Origin: Siphonodentalium dalli
Lineage: Eukaryota > Mollusca > Scaphopoda > Gadilida > Siphonodentaliidae
Reading direction: 5' to 3'
Assembly (NCBI GenBank): GCA_032622095.1
Contig: CP136065.1
Location: 242,339,530-242,403,529 of the forward strand
DNA length: 64,000 nucleotides
A program made the position numbers and the translations under genes. The notes below the pieces were generated by a model. The model was not told the origin of the DNA. It ran no database searches and saw only the letters and a list, made by a program, of their open reading frames with translations. Below, one piece after another: positions 44,417 to 54,702 of the stretch; the stretch's first letter is position 1; every line of letters starts with the position of its first letter.

Positions 44417-44944
44417 ATGAATTTGCCACCTTATATTAGTATATCACGCTTCAGTCCGCTCACAATATCATTTCTTAGTTTGATTACTGGTATAACACGA
44501 CTATTTCAAATGGATTTATCAACTGGCGATTTTTCACTTGAAAATCATTGGGACGATTTGGATTTAACGACAGTTGATATGGCTTCATATGGAAGTCCGA
44601 CCATCGCAAATAGCAGATTTGCGGCACCAGTTGATGGCGATGAACTCCAAAACAGTTACCGCCAATGTGTCCCACGAAACACTAGATACTCAACGTCATG
44701 GGGATTAAACGTTTGGCGAGAGTGGGCTGAGCATAGAAATTCACTGGAGACAACAATGATAGAGGCGAATTCGCTGGTGCCTCTGGAAATAACATCTGAA
44801 ATTCCGTTACCCGTTATGGATTTTTGGTTAGAAAGATTCATCACTGAAATTCGTAGAAAAGATGGAAGTGATTACCCGTCATCTACCCTCATGAATATTG
44901 CCTCCAGCATTCAGCGGGAACTGCGGAACATCATTGTCGAATGA
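44417..44944 (+). CDS. DUF3504/Crypton tyrosine recombinase, N-terminal part
   Basis: 175 codons from the ATG at 44417. The frame is open further upstream but without an ATG. It reads SYRQCVPRNTRYSTSWGLNV, then WREWAEH, FWLERFITEIRRKDGSDYP and LMNIASSIQRELRN. This is the SAM-like core-binding half of DUF3504 proteins (the Crypton-derived family that includes ZMYM2-type and QRICH1-type proteins). It stops at TGA. That TGA overlaps the ATG of the next frame as ATGA. Compared with relatives, about 25 residues usually found between LRN and the MKRL-like motif appear to be missing. It could be a broken single ORF or two coupled ORFs. Confidence 0.75.
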   Translation: MNLPPYISISRFSPLTISFLSLITGITRLFQMDLSTGDFSLENHWDDLDLTTVDMASYGSPTIANSRFAAPVDGDELQNSYRQCVPRNTRYSTSWGLNVWREWAEHRNSLETTMIEANSLVPLEITSEIPLPVMDFWLERFITEIRRKDGSDYPSSTLMNIASSIQRELRNIIVE

Positions 44945-45888
44945 AGAAGTTGACGGCCGAGGGTGTAGGTGTGTCCCAGAAACATGCTGATCCCATTTTA
45001 CCCAAGGACGAACTTGCATTTTGGGATACCGGAACGTTTAGCTTGGATAGCGCACAGGGACTGTTTAATGCAGTGTTTTTTTATAACTGCAAGTGTTTTG
45101 GAATGAGAGCTATGGATGAGCACCGTGATTTAGATTCATCACAATTCAAAGTTGTCTTTGACACAGAAGTTGAACTGAATAAAATAATGTTCCAGGGCCG
45201 AAGTTCCAAAAATGTTCAAGGTGGTTTGAACCAGCGTGGCGTGAAACCAAAACAGATTGAACATTTTGAGTTGAAAGAAAACCCCAGATGTTTTGTAAAG
45301 TTAATGTCATTGTATTTATCTTCGATTCCTGAAAATGGACCATTCTATAGGAAGCCACTTGTGAAACTATCAGAGGACAATAAACCACGTTTTGGACAGC
45401 AACCGGTTGGTAAAAACACATTATCCAAAATGATGAAAACTCTTTTTATTTCTTCTGGAATAAGTATGGAAGGGAGAAATATCACAATTCATTCAGGAAA
45501 AGTTACTTGTGTCACTACCTTATATGACCAAGGTTTTGATGACAAAACTGTGAAATCGATCAGTGGACATCGTTCGAATGCAGTGGACGTCTACAAACGA
45601 GTCAGCGTGAAGCGAAAGTTAGAAGTAAGTGCTGCGCTTGCGCCCCCACCTACAAAAGTTACTGCCGAAAGTTCGGTAAAGGCAGAGGAACACACCCTTT
45701 TGATTCCGAAGGAGACATCTTTGTGTTGTGTGGGTGGACATAATTTGACGGTTAGTCAAACCGGCAAACGACTGAGTGTGGAAAGTCCGGACTGCATTGA
45801 CGAATTTGTGTACACATGGAAGGGTAATGATGGCATGGACATGAGTGGTGAAGTATCTGCAAAATCACCGTTCGTTTATATTCTTTAA
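44941..45888 (+). CDS. DUF3504/Crypton tyrosine recombinase, catalytic part
   Basis: 315 codons starting MKKLTAEGVGVSQKHADPIL. Recognisable blocks are LFNAVFFYNCKCFGMRAMDE, HRDL, KPRFGQQPVGKNTLSKMMK, IHSGKVTCVTTLYDQGFDD, SGHRSNAVDVYKR and ALAPPP. The order R ... H-x-x-K ... GHR ... VYKR matches the tyrosine recombinase active site as modified in DUF3504 proteins, with Tyr in VYKR the likely nucleophile and Lys replacing the usual second Arg. The C-terminal 75 residues after ALAPPP are not recognised. It overlaps the upstream frame by 4 bases. A domesticated host gene is possible, but the neighbouring repeats and inverted ends favour an element. Confidence 0.8.
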   Translation: MKKLTAEGVGVSQKHADPILPKDELAFWDTGTFSLDSAQGLFNAVFFYNCKCFGMRAMDEHRDLDSSQFKVVFDTEVELNKIMFQGRSSKNVQGGLNQRGVKPKQIEHFELKENPRCFVKLMSLYLSSIPENGPFYRKPLVKLSEDNKPRFGQQPVGKNTLSKMMKTLFISSGISMEGRNITIHSGKVTCVTTLYDQGFDDKTVKSISGHRSNAVDVYKRVSVKRKLEVSAALAPPPTKVTAESSVKAEEHTLLIPKETSLCCVGGHNLTVSQTGKRLSVESPDCIDEFVYTWKGNDGMDMSGEVSAKSPFVYIL

Positions 45889-46239
45889 ATTTTGAACATT
45901 TCACTTGTAATAGGACATGTTTGCATTCTCTTTGAAATTTTGTTATTCCCAGCCGGGATTGATGTAAAAAAATTGGGACGGACTTTTGGAAACACTGCCA
46001 TGACTCTCTGTGTGGAAACTTCAGCCCAATATTTTCAGAACTATCCCAGTTTAGCTGAAACGCGCACAAACTTCATAGGAGCGTGATGAGCGACGCACAA
46101 ACATTCCATATCGGCGTTGACCAACGGTCATTGGCCGAGTGTCGACTAACCGTTTAACGTAATTACTCCAGCGTGAAGATATCAACAACACATTGTGACA
46201 ACTGATTGCAGTTTTCACCTAAGTGCTTTGTTGTCAATA

Positions 46240-48066
46240 ATGGATGGTCTTATCACTTCCTCGATGGATCTTTTGAATAACCCTGATATTAATATGACTC
46301 AACTTGAAAACTCTACCCCTGGTGCTGACAGCAATTTCCAAACATCCCCAAACGATCATAAGGATAACAAATGTACAAGCATATATGAACTGTCAAAACT
46401 GTTAGACTCGCTTGATAAAGAGCTGAGATGTATAGATTTCTCATCAGAGTCAATAAGCACATATGATGAATATGTGGCGCTACAAATTTTGGCCCGAGTT
46501 AAAAATGCCTCACACTGTCTTCCCAGGGAGGAAATCGTGGACACCATTTTGAATACAATTCCAGACGAGGAATCTCTAGAACGTATGAGACACTTTATAT
46601 TTATTGAAGTCAAAAAGTGTTCGTTTTTCTCACTTGATGTCGATTCCCTCCTTAAGAAAAGAATCAAATCAACTCAAGTTTCCGCTAAATCAGTGTCGTC
46701 TAAACTTGCATCCGACATTTATTATCTAGTATGTTTCTTGGTGGATGGTGACTCCGAAGTTTTATCAGAAATGATCAGTAAAAGCAAATCACGCCACAAT
46801 CCATCAAACTTTTCAGCATCGCAGACTGACACTCCAGTCAGCATTAACTCCTCACAAATGCCATCTTTGGCTTCATCTCTACTTGAAATTCAGAAGGATA
46901 TATTACTGATGAAGGAAGATCAAATCTCCACGACTCAGGCTGCACTGCGCGAGCTTCCACTTCTTAGAGGAATGATTACTAACTTTGAGTCACGTTTAGT
47001 TTCCATAGAAAATAAGTTATCAACAGTCTCGTCGATCCCTGCTCTCGTGACGCGCGTGGATACTCTTGAAACCAAAGTCAATAACATTTTTGAAATATAT
47101 GATGAACATTATAGATTCGCAAATGGAATTTCATCTGATTTGACCGATTTTAAAATGTGCAATAAACGTGATAACAAACATGTATCCAAGGATGTAACAG
47201 AGCTTGAGCTAAGGTGTAATGAGTTAGACAGGAAAATAGCTAGCCAATCTGGATCGATTGCTTCACTCAGTGACACAATGAAGAAAAAACTAACACCTAC
47301 GGATAGAGCTACACAGGAAGCAACAAAGGAATTTCTAAAATTCACGGAAAAGGCCGTCGATGTTTTAAGTACAAAAACATTTAATAAAATGAGTGAATTC
47401 GCTGACTCGCTACAAAAGTCTTTGTTGTATATAAACCAATGTCAATCTGACATATCCCGTGGCATCTTGCAATTTTGTGACTCCTCTGCAAACAACACTT
47501 TTGATGGGAAATCACCTACTTCTCGGCAATCCCCGAAATCATCGCCTATCTCGGTAAAGGAAACAGCCTCTCAGACAGCTTATCGTAAGGAATCGTACTT
47601 GGAAGACATCACTGTTGAAGATTCCCCTGGTGAATCAAGGGGTGCTGCCACAAAATATCGCCACACCAATACAAGTAAACCTGAGGAAAACTTTGATCGA
47701 CGACGACGTGCATCTGACAGCAGTGATCGTTCTCATTATTCTCATAATCAACGCTATCGGAAATTTATGCATCAAAAACATGATAATCCCATGAAGACAG
47801 CTCGTCTCTTTGTTACTAACCTGCCATTAAATTGTGATGCTAATGTTGTGAATTCCTATTTGGAAAAGTATGACATTCCGTACACCATCATCAGAATTTT
47901 CAGGACACGACGTTCTAGTTACACATCGGCAAGAATCAATGTGTGTGTAGATAACGTAGGTGACGTTCTGGAACCTCACTTTTGGCCCAACGACGTTCAA
48001 TGTAAAGAGTGGGTCGAACACAAAGTTTATAAATCTACAACACAAAAGGGACAGTACTCTAGTTAA
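46240..48066 (+). CDS. LINE ORF1 protein (coiled coil plus RRM-like domain)
   Basis: About 609 codons from the ATG at 46240 (open frame from 46195). The N-terminal third is acidic and Ser-rich. The middle has long helical stretches with heptad-like spacing (ITNFESRLVSIENKLSTV, VTRVDTLETKVNNI, LELRCNELDRKIASQSG), suggesting trimer-type assembly. A basic linker follows (FDRRRRASDSSDRSHYSHN). The C-terminus, from about codon 520, reads ARLFVTNLPLNCDANVVNSY and RINVCVDNVGD, an RRM-like RNA-binding fold. ORF1 proteins coat LINE RNA. It ends 57 bases before ORF2. Confidence 0.8.
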   Translation: MDGLITSSMDLLNNPDINMTQLENSTPGADSNFQTSPNDHKDNKCTSIYELSKLLDSLDKELRCIDFSSESISTYDEYVALQILARVKNASHCLPREEIVDTILNTIPDEESLERMRHFIFIEVKKCSFFSLDVDSLLKKRIKSTQVSAKSVSSKLASDIYYLVCFLVDGDSEVLSEMISKSKSRHNPSNFSASQTDTPVSINSSQMPSLASSLLEIQKDILLMKEDQISTTQAALRELPLLRGMITNFESRLVSIENKLSTVSSIPALVTRVDTLETKVNNIFEIYDEHYRFANGISSDLTDFKMCNKRDNKHVSKDVTELELRCNELDRKIASQSGSIASLSDTMKKKLTPTDRATQEATKEFLKFTEKAVDVLSTKTFNKMSEFADSLQKSLLYINQCQSDISRGILQFCDSSANNTFDGKSPTSRQSPKSSPISVKETASQTAYRKESYLEDITVEDSPGESRGAATKYRHTNTSKPEENFDRRRRASDSSDRSHYSHNQRYRKFMHQKHDNPMKTARLFVTNLPLNCDANVVNSYLEKYDIPYTIIRIFRTRRSSYTSARINVCVDNVGDVLEPHFWPNDVQCKEWVEHKVYKSTTQKGQYSS

Positions 48067-48123
48067 CTCATTTACAGAATGGGGTTATCTCTCTTTTAAC
48101 AGTTTCGCATTCCTCAGCGAGAC

Positions 48124-51100
48124 ATGAAGGCAAATAAGTGCAGAATTGTTACTTGGTTAATGTATTTGATATGTATTTTGTCGCTATTATTCTGTGTCTC
48201 ACATTTTCAGTATTTATCAAAGAAGGATGAGCTTCCTGCGGTGGCTCAAATGTATGATTTTCCACTGGTGCAAAGTATCTTGATCCACAAAATGCTTTCC
48301 TTTGGCACATGGAACGCGACTGGTATTCTTTCGTCTGCGTGTTATCTCAGTAATTTTCTTGACAAACTGAACCTGGATATCTGTGGCATCAGCGAGCATT
48401 GGTTATGTGATGCAGGTTTACCTTACTTTCGCCACATTAACTCAAAATATGACTTTTTTGCTGTTAGCGATTTTTCTCAACGCCTCCCTTGGAAACGCGG
48501 GCGTTACTCTGGTGGCGTATGCCTCATGTGGAATCGCGATAGGCTCGGGAGCAGAGTAACCCCTCTTGATATAAATGATGATCGCATTATCGGCATACAA
48601 GTAAACATGGGAAGGAGATATATTTTCATATTCCAAGTTTATCTTCCGTCTACGAACTATACTGTTGCATTTTTCCGGGAGTACATCCAGAAGTTGATTG
48701 ACCTCCGCGATACATATAGTGTTCTCGGCAAAGTGGTTTTTATGGGCGACTTCAATGCAAGCCTTCAGCGTGATGATGCGCGTGCCAAATCATTTAAGAA
48801 GTTTTTAGACAATAAGTTTATCTCTGTCAATGTCGTGTCTTTTCCCCTGAATATACCTGCAACACACGTTCCTGCCATGGGTTATCCTGGTTCAGTGATC
48901 GATCACATTGTCGTCAACAAAGACGACACTGATCTTATTTTTCATTGCGAAATTCTGGATGATGATGCAATCAATGTGTCCAACCATAGGCCCATTTACG
49001 TCATGATGAAGTACGATGACTATACATATACACCTCGAAGTAGTACAATTCCAAGCCATAGTACATGTAAGTTCAGTTGGAAGAAGTTTAAGCTAGACAC
49101 TGTAATGCAATTGTCGTATCAGTCAGATTTAGCTACATCGTTACCACGCGATGACGTAAATAACAAATCTGAGTTGGATACATTTTATGAAAACATAGTT
49201 AACTCTATCACAGTTTCTGCTCAGAATAATATCCCAAAGAAACGTTTTAAGAAGTTTCTTAAACCTTACTGGTCGAAAGAATTAAGCTTACTTCACAAGA
49301 GTATGCGATATCACAGATCTGTTTGGATTTCGGTTGGTAGGCCAATTAATGATGCAACTGGTTTATATCGCTGTTATAAAGATGCCAAATGCTCTTTCAG
49401 GCGCGAATACCGGAGGGCATCAACTAATTTTCTTCGCTCTTTTAACGATGACATAGATAAAAGCGCTGAGTGTGATCAAGATACTTTCTTCAGACTCTTC
49501 AACGCGAAACGCAAATCATTAGGGACACTTGGTAGCACACACTTCTCCTTTCAAAATTCGATAGTACGAGAAACCCCAGATATTCTTGAAGCTTGGGCTG
49601 AGTACTATTATAACATTTTTTCCACACCGCTAACGGATCCCAAGTTTGACGAATCACATTTTAACCATGTCAACCAATTTGTAGAGACCGAATCGATGAA
49701 AAATTCAACATGCCCATTAGACGGATTGTTAACTTTTCCAACTAATATGAAGGAAATCACATCTCTTTGTCGCACTTTAAACCTCAACAAAGCAGCTGGT
49801 ACAGATGGTGTAAATTATGAGCATATTATTTTTGGTGGTGAGGCTCTTGCCCGCTGCATTGCTACCTTGTACAACTATTTCTTCCAATTTGAACATATAC
49901 CACTTGGTGCTAAGCGTGGTTGTATAATATCTCTATATAAGGGACATCCTAAACCAAAAGATTCCTTTGATAGCTACAGAGCAATTACTCTGCTACCAGC
50001 AATATATAAACTTTTTGAGAAACTTTTATTATCGAGAATGGAGAAGTATACTGCCTTTGCAATTGAAGTTGATTCCTTGCAGAATGGGTTCCAGCGGGGC
50101 ATAAGTTGCAACATGTCTTCTTTTCTTGTAACAGAAAGTATAGCGTATACATCCGAGAGACAGAGCAAACTGTTTGCCTGTTTCTTGGATGTATGGAAAG
50201 CTTTCGATAGTGTTTGGATAAACGGTTTATTGTATAAACTGCATAAGAGGCAATTACAGGGAAAAATTTGGAGGCTATTTTACCACTTGTTGAACAATAT
50301 CAGCTGCTGCATTAAATACCAAGGTGGTTGCTCTAGGTGGATCCCAATGCTGCAAGGAACAAGGCAAGGAGGTACATTATCTCCCCTCTTTTATATTATA
50401 TATATCAATGATCTTTTGTCAAATCTAAAGTCATCGGGATATGGCCTTTCGATGCAAGGTGCAAATTGCACATGTCCAACGCATGCCGATGACATGGCAC
50501 TTTTCTCTTTAACTGCATATGGACTTCAGTCTCTTGTCGATATATGTGTCGAATATAGCTTGAAATGGCGTTATAGATACAACACAAACAAAACCCATGT
50601 CATTGTTTTCAATGAAAGTGCTAACGCAGCACTTAAACGTCATAAGAACTGGCACATGTCTTCTCATGGCCTAACAGAAACCGACAGTGTTACTCATTTA
50701 GGTATTCCGCTTGAGAAATATAATTTTCGCTCAAAACTTGTTGACAATATTTGTACAAAAACGAAGAATGCTTTCTTCTCTTTGGCTAATGCTGGCCTGC
50801 ATGCAGGCGGTATTACCCCAGCGAGCTCTCTCAAGATTTACAAGTCCGTGGTCTTACCGCGAGGCTTATACGGTAGTGAATTTTTGTGTGGTCTCTCTCA
50901 ATCGGACACTGTTCAACTAGAGAAAGCACATCGTATGTGCCTCAAACTTATACAAGGCCTCAAAACTAGGACTAGCACAGACATGGTCTTGGGTCTGCTT
51001 GGTATTCCTCCTTTAATCACATTCATTAATTGTAGAAAAGTGTCCTTGTTTTCGTCATTTTGTTTACTCGAGTCTAAAAAAACTGTTAAAGATGTATTTA

Positions 51101-51765
51101 TTATCAGATTACTGAGCTTTTCATATGAATCCAACACTGCATCGAAGAATGTGTTTTTTCAGGACCTATCCAGTATTCTTGATAACTGGAGTTTGTCCTC
51201 CTATATGTCTCAATACATATCAACAGCTCTGTTTCCAGAGAAAACAGTTTGGAAAACCCTATCGAAACAGGGCAGTCATGTTTGGAAATCTGAATGGTCT
51301 CACAGGGTGCGCACGGAACCCACCTTTGATAGATTTCGTTTGGTTCACAGCAGTCCAGAATTATCGTTTTTATGGAAAGTCTGCCAAAAGTACCCAGCTG
51401 AGAAGGAGTCATTTTTCATCGCGACACAGCTACTGTGTTACCGAAATTTTGCTGGCGAAACTCAGTGCCTGTTATGTGCGCGAAGTTATATAGACCTACC
51501 GCAACACATTATAGCGGTTTGCCCAGAACTTGCAGCGTCGCGTAATCATTTTTGGTATCACTTTATAGATATGTTGCCTTTAGGGGCATTTCAACTTGTG
51601 GAGTCTTTTGATCAGCAGAGACTTATTGCCCTCTTTCTAGGCTATTTGCCTATTGAACTTTTGGACATTGCATGCATTCCACCTCAAACCATATTGAGAT
51701 ACTTCTTGAAGGCGACTAGGGCGCTGTGGTGCGAATGGAACCATCGTTCGTCATTGGCGTCATAA
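48124..51765 (+). CDS. LINE ORF2: endonuclease and reverse transcriptase
   Basis: 1,213 codons without a stop. The endonuclease (about residues 60-300) shows TWNATG, ISEHWL, QVYLPS, GDFNAS, IDHIVV and SNHRPI, so all apurinic-endonuclease motifs are present. The reverse transcriptase (about 545-830) shows NKAAGTDGVNYE, YRAITLLPAIYKL, FACFLDVWKAFDSVW, QGTRQGGTLSPLFY and the catalytic HADD box. Near residue 1115, CLLC...QH....C is a CCHC zinc motif. The first 57 residues include a hydrophobic stretch unusual for ORF2, so the true start may be the internal Met of KMLSFGTWNATG. All catalytic motifs are intact, so the copy may be active. Confidence 0.9.
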   Translation: MKANKCRIVTWLMYLICILSLLFCVSHFQYLSKKDELPAVAQMYDFPLVQSILIHKMLSFGTWNATGILSSACYLSNFLDKLNLDICGISEHWLCDAGLPYFRHINSKYDFFAVSDFSQRLPWKRGRYSGGVCLMWNRDRLGSRVTPLDINDDRIIGIQVNMGRRYIFIFQVYLPSTNYTVAFFREYIQKLIDLRDTYSVLGKVVFMGDFNASLQRDDARAKSFKKFLDNKFISVNVVSFPLNIPATHVPAMGYPGSVIDHIVVNKDDTDLIFHCEILDDDAINVSNHRPIYVMMKYDDYTYTPRSSTIPSHSTCKFSWKKFKLDTVMQLSYQSDLATSLPRDDVNNKSELDTFYENIVNSITVSAQNNIPKKRFKKFLKPYWSKELSLLHKSMRYHRSVWISVGRPINDATGLYRCYKDAKCSFRREYRRASTNFLRSFNDDIDKSAECDQDTFFRLFNAKRKSLGTLGSTHFSFQNSIVRETPDILEAWAEYYYNIFSTPLTDPKFDESHFNHVNQFVETESMKNSTCPLDGLLTFPTNMKEITSLCRTLNLNKAAGTDGVNYEHIIFGGEALARCIATLYNYFFQFEHIPLGAKRGCIISLYKGHPKPKDSFDSYRAITLLPAIYKLFEKLLLSRMEKYTAFAIEVDSLQNGFQRGISCNMSSFLVTESIAYTSERQSKLFACFLDVWKAFDSVWINGLLYKLHKRQLQGKIWRLFYHLLNNISCCIKYQGGCSRWIPMLQGTRQGGTLSPLFYIIYINDLLSNLKSSGYGLSMQGANCTCPTHADDMALFSLTAYGLQSLVDICVEYSLKWRYRYNTNKTHVIVFNESANAALKRHKNWHMSSHGLTETDSVTHLGIPLEKYNFRSKLVDNICTKTKNAFFSLANAGLHAGGITPASSLKIYKSVVLPRGLYGSEFLCGLSQSDTVQLEKAHRMCLKLIQGLKTRTSTDMVLGLLGIPPLITFINCRKVSLFSSFCLLESKKTVKDVFIIRLLSFSYESNTASKNVFFQDLSSILDNWSLSSYMSQYISTALFPEKTVWKTLSKQGSHVWKSEWSHRVRTEPTFDRFRLVHSSPELSFLWKVCQKYPAEKESFFIATQLLCYRNFAGETQCLLCARSYIDLPQHIIAVCPELAASRNHFWYHFIDMLPLGAFQLVESFDQQRLIALFLGYLPIELLDIACIPPQTILRYFLKATRALWCEWNHRSSLAS

Positions 51766-52386
51766 TTGTTTGTCACTTATATGCATGTAGTCAGTGGGAG
51801 AAGAAAGTCACCATTGTTGGCAAATATAAATAATTGGTAGCCCTCTTATATACAATGGTGTTGTGTTGGGTCTACTATTTGTTTGTAATGTCCAACAACG
51901 GTGTCTGACAACTGTGATGTGAGCGAACATCTGGTCGTGTGGTCGGCTGGGTGCTACAGTTCTCCACGAATTTAGGATTATCTAGCTTCAATTAACCCCT
52001 CTCTGTTTCTCCCCACTTTTCTCTAACTTAACTCATTTCATTCTATTTTCCCATACTGTCTCTATCTGTATCCGGCGCTCTCTCTCTATCTCTCTCTGTC
52101 TTGTTCGTGTGCCCGGCCGATCTGTTTCCATCTATATTCGTTTTGCTTTGCACATACATAAAGTGTGTACATGTATATATGTTATGTTCTCGTTCCTATG
52201 TTCTATTGTTTTTGTATGTTCTTGTATTACATGTGTATATCATATCTTCATTTATATGGAGGAATTAAAGATATATATATATATATAACGCATTGTGGAT
52301 TATTATTGTGTTGTACTTCTACTATATTCCGAATCACATCTTGAATACTATATATTTGAAGATTCTTAAGATTTTCGTTTTACTGA

Positions 52387-52406
52387 CCACCCCCCCCCCC
52401 CCCCCC
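52387..52406. repeat. Poly-C run
   Basis: About 19 C residues just right of the LINE, inside the inverted-repeat-bounded block. Confidence 0.95.
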
Positions 52407-53037
52407 GCCAAACATTTGGAAATCACTGTACACTGGAGCGAGTTCACAATCCAATCCCAACGCCACGTGATCACTTACAATATATTCGCGGTGTGATTTC
52501 ACACCTACCCCAAGTTTGCAAGCGTTTAATTCCTGAGCGTTGATTGTTTTCCAATGACACCATTGTTCAGATTAATATTTTCGGTCCGCAGAAATACAGA
52601 TTCATACAAGGATTATTGTTCAGCAATTCAAGCAATTTCATTGGTCGAGGGGTGCGAATCAGTTTATAATATGTCAACTAAAACAATTCTCTGATGCCTA
52701 ATTGATCGCAACATTGGAAGCGATGTGTCGATCGTCAACGAAATCCCATGCAACATTTTGATAATGGTGCATCTCAAATTGCAGAGCAGTATTGTTGAAG
52801 GAAGTGTCCGTGTTCCTTGTATGTGGCATCGCATGTGTCGTTAACAATATACGACCAATTTGGTTCAAAGCGCCCTAAGATTACATGTATATGCCAAATC
52901 AGACGTGCCAAATCAGTCTAAGCGTGATGCACAGTGAATCGATTTAATCGACACCATGCTGGCACATAATGCCATTTCGACACACGGTTCAATTTGGTAT
53001 ATACAGCTCTGTTTTTAATCTGTAAATATGACTCTTA

Positions 53038-53436
53038 TTAACCCTTTACCCAACAAACCGGCCAAAACCGGCCAAATAAAGCTTCAACAGCCTAAAATAA
53101 CTTCGGTCTGTCTCAATAGAACCATACAAATATGGATATCATTGGAACCGGCTCCTTGACCACATTGTGATAGTTACAGTTATGCCCTGTGCCAATGCAT
53201 TCTCTTATATATGCGAGTCGACCATAGGTCGCCTCGCATATATAAGAGAATGCATTGGCCTAAAAAAAATCTTTTTTTAACACTTTTTACCATTTTTTCT
53301 TACATTCTTTAACAATTTTATAATTTTTAATGTGTTAAGCCAATGCATTCTCTTATATATGCGAGGCGACCTATGGTCGACTCGCATATATAAGAGAATG
53401 CATTGGCACAGGGCCGTTCTGTTGGTAAAGGGTTAA
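53038..53436. mobile_element. TTAA MITE with two nested palindromes, copy 3
   Basis: 399 bp with terminal TTAA, CCCTTTACCCAACA-type inverted ends (one base missing in the right end), and palindromes at 53191-53259 and about 53338-53407. It lies outside the receptor gene, right of the recombinase/LINE block. Its similarity to the other two copies is very high by eye. Confidence 0.87.
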
Positions 53437-54141
53437 TGAATCATGTCGTGTATGTCTTCCCAAGCATTATACCCGTTTCATGTAATTCTACTGCGGTATC
53501 CGCACTCTAAGGTTATATTCAAATGCGTGTTCTTCCGTGTTCGCGAACAGGTTACTAAGATAATAGGCTAAATATAGCTAATGAATCATAAGTCCATTGT
53601 TACAATCGTTCTGCAATGTTTTGTAAAGCACACCACAGCTTAGCGATTGAAACGTCCAATGATTACCCCATTGCTCGGTAAACGCCATCCATATAATGGC
53701 ATGGACGCAGTGCCACAACATGTGTTCAATCAGTAAAAAGCAACTGATTCAGACGCAGGGACGTGGCTTCACTGTGAAAAATACCATATTCCTATGGCAC
53801 CTGTGCTTTCCGTTTTTTTAAGGACGCTACGTAATATATCTATACATAAAATTGTCGTTAGTTTAGGTCAAGGTGTAATCAAATCTTCTAGAGATTCCCG
53901 CTTTGGGAAACGTTGACCAAGCACATGCATACATGCAATGAGTATTCATACACGTATGACCACGTAAATGAAAGAACGGATATAACTGATAAGAATATAC
54001 TCCACGGATTATTATATATATTATATTATACTAGCAGATTAGCCCGCCACTGGCGGCATTCGTCCCATGGCTTTGGTCGATCCATTAATTTTTGTTTTTC
54101 AATGAGTTAATTCTGCCTTTTTAATCAAGAGAAATGATGGT

Positions 54142-54415
54142 CTCACCATGGACCATTTTGAAGGTTAAGGTCAGGTCAGGATCACGATTTGACCCGTCCA
54201 AAACACTCCCCGGACAAAAGTTCCCGTAGGTATCAAATTTCGTCGAAATTCGCCAGTTTTACCCGATTAGACCTTGAATTGACCATTTTGAAGGTCAAGG
54301 TCAGGTCGTGGTTACCATTTGACCAGGCCAAAACACTCCCCGACAAAAGTACCCCAAGGTATAAAATTTTATAGAAATCCGCCAGTTTTATCCGATTTGA
54401 CCTTGAATTCCAAAT
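54142..54415. repeat. About 131-bp tandem repeat, two units
   Basis: GACCATTTTGAAGGT, GGCCAAAACACTCCCCG and CGCCAGTTTTA recur at a spacing of about 131 bases. Noncoding. Confidence 0.8.
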
Positions 54416-54545
54416 TTTGAGCTGAGACTTGGTGTGTCTGCGTGTAATCTAGATTCCAACACGTAATTATGTTTTAGATGGAAGAAAGATGATTGAAAGG
54501 CAGTCTGATTTTCAAAATGCGGAGAACAGATAATTTCCGGAAAGC

Positions 54546-54702
54546 TTGCAAACAGCCGTAGGCGAAAACACAAGGCAATAAAGAGCGTTAGTCGGTTAAT
54601 AAAACCTAATATGGAAAATTAGCTCGCAAACAGCCGTAGGCGAAAACCCATGGCAATAAAGAGCGTTATTCGGTTAACAAAACCAAATATGGAAAATTAA
54701 GG
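54546..54702. repeat. About 78-bp tandem repeat, two units
   Basis: GCAAACAGCCGTAGGCGAAA, then GGCAATAAAGAGCGTTA and CGGTTAA, occur twice in a row with few differences. Confidence 0.85.

Larger units (their letters stand above)
46198..52290 (+). mobile_element. Full-length, apparently intact LINE
   Basis: ORF1 and ORF2 are both open. A possible 7-bp target duplication CATTGTG flanks it (46191-46197 and 52291-52297). The 3' end is an ATATAT tail (52,270-52,286). The leader before ORF1 is only about 42 bases, so slight 5' truncation is possible. Insertion is downstream of the recombinase ORF, in its orientation. The clade is uncertain: the apurinic-type endonuclease, lack of an obvious RNase H and the CCHC tail leave several Jockey/I-group clades possible. 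Confidence 0.8.
44243..52674. mobile_element. Candidate Crypton-type element with terminal inverted repeats, holding a LINE
   Basis: The inverted pair 44243-44269 and 52649-52674 shares ACTGATTCGCACCCC and differs by one base and one indel over 27. Between them lie a DUF3504 tyrosine recombinase (44417-45888) and a nested LINE (about 46198-52290). Without the LINE the element would be about 2.3 kb. Terminal inverted repeats are not a general feature of Cryptons, so the boundary call is inference from this one copy. Confidence 0.5.
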
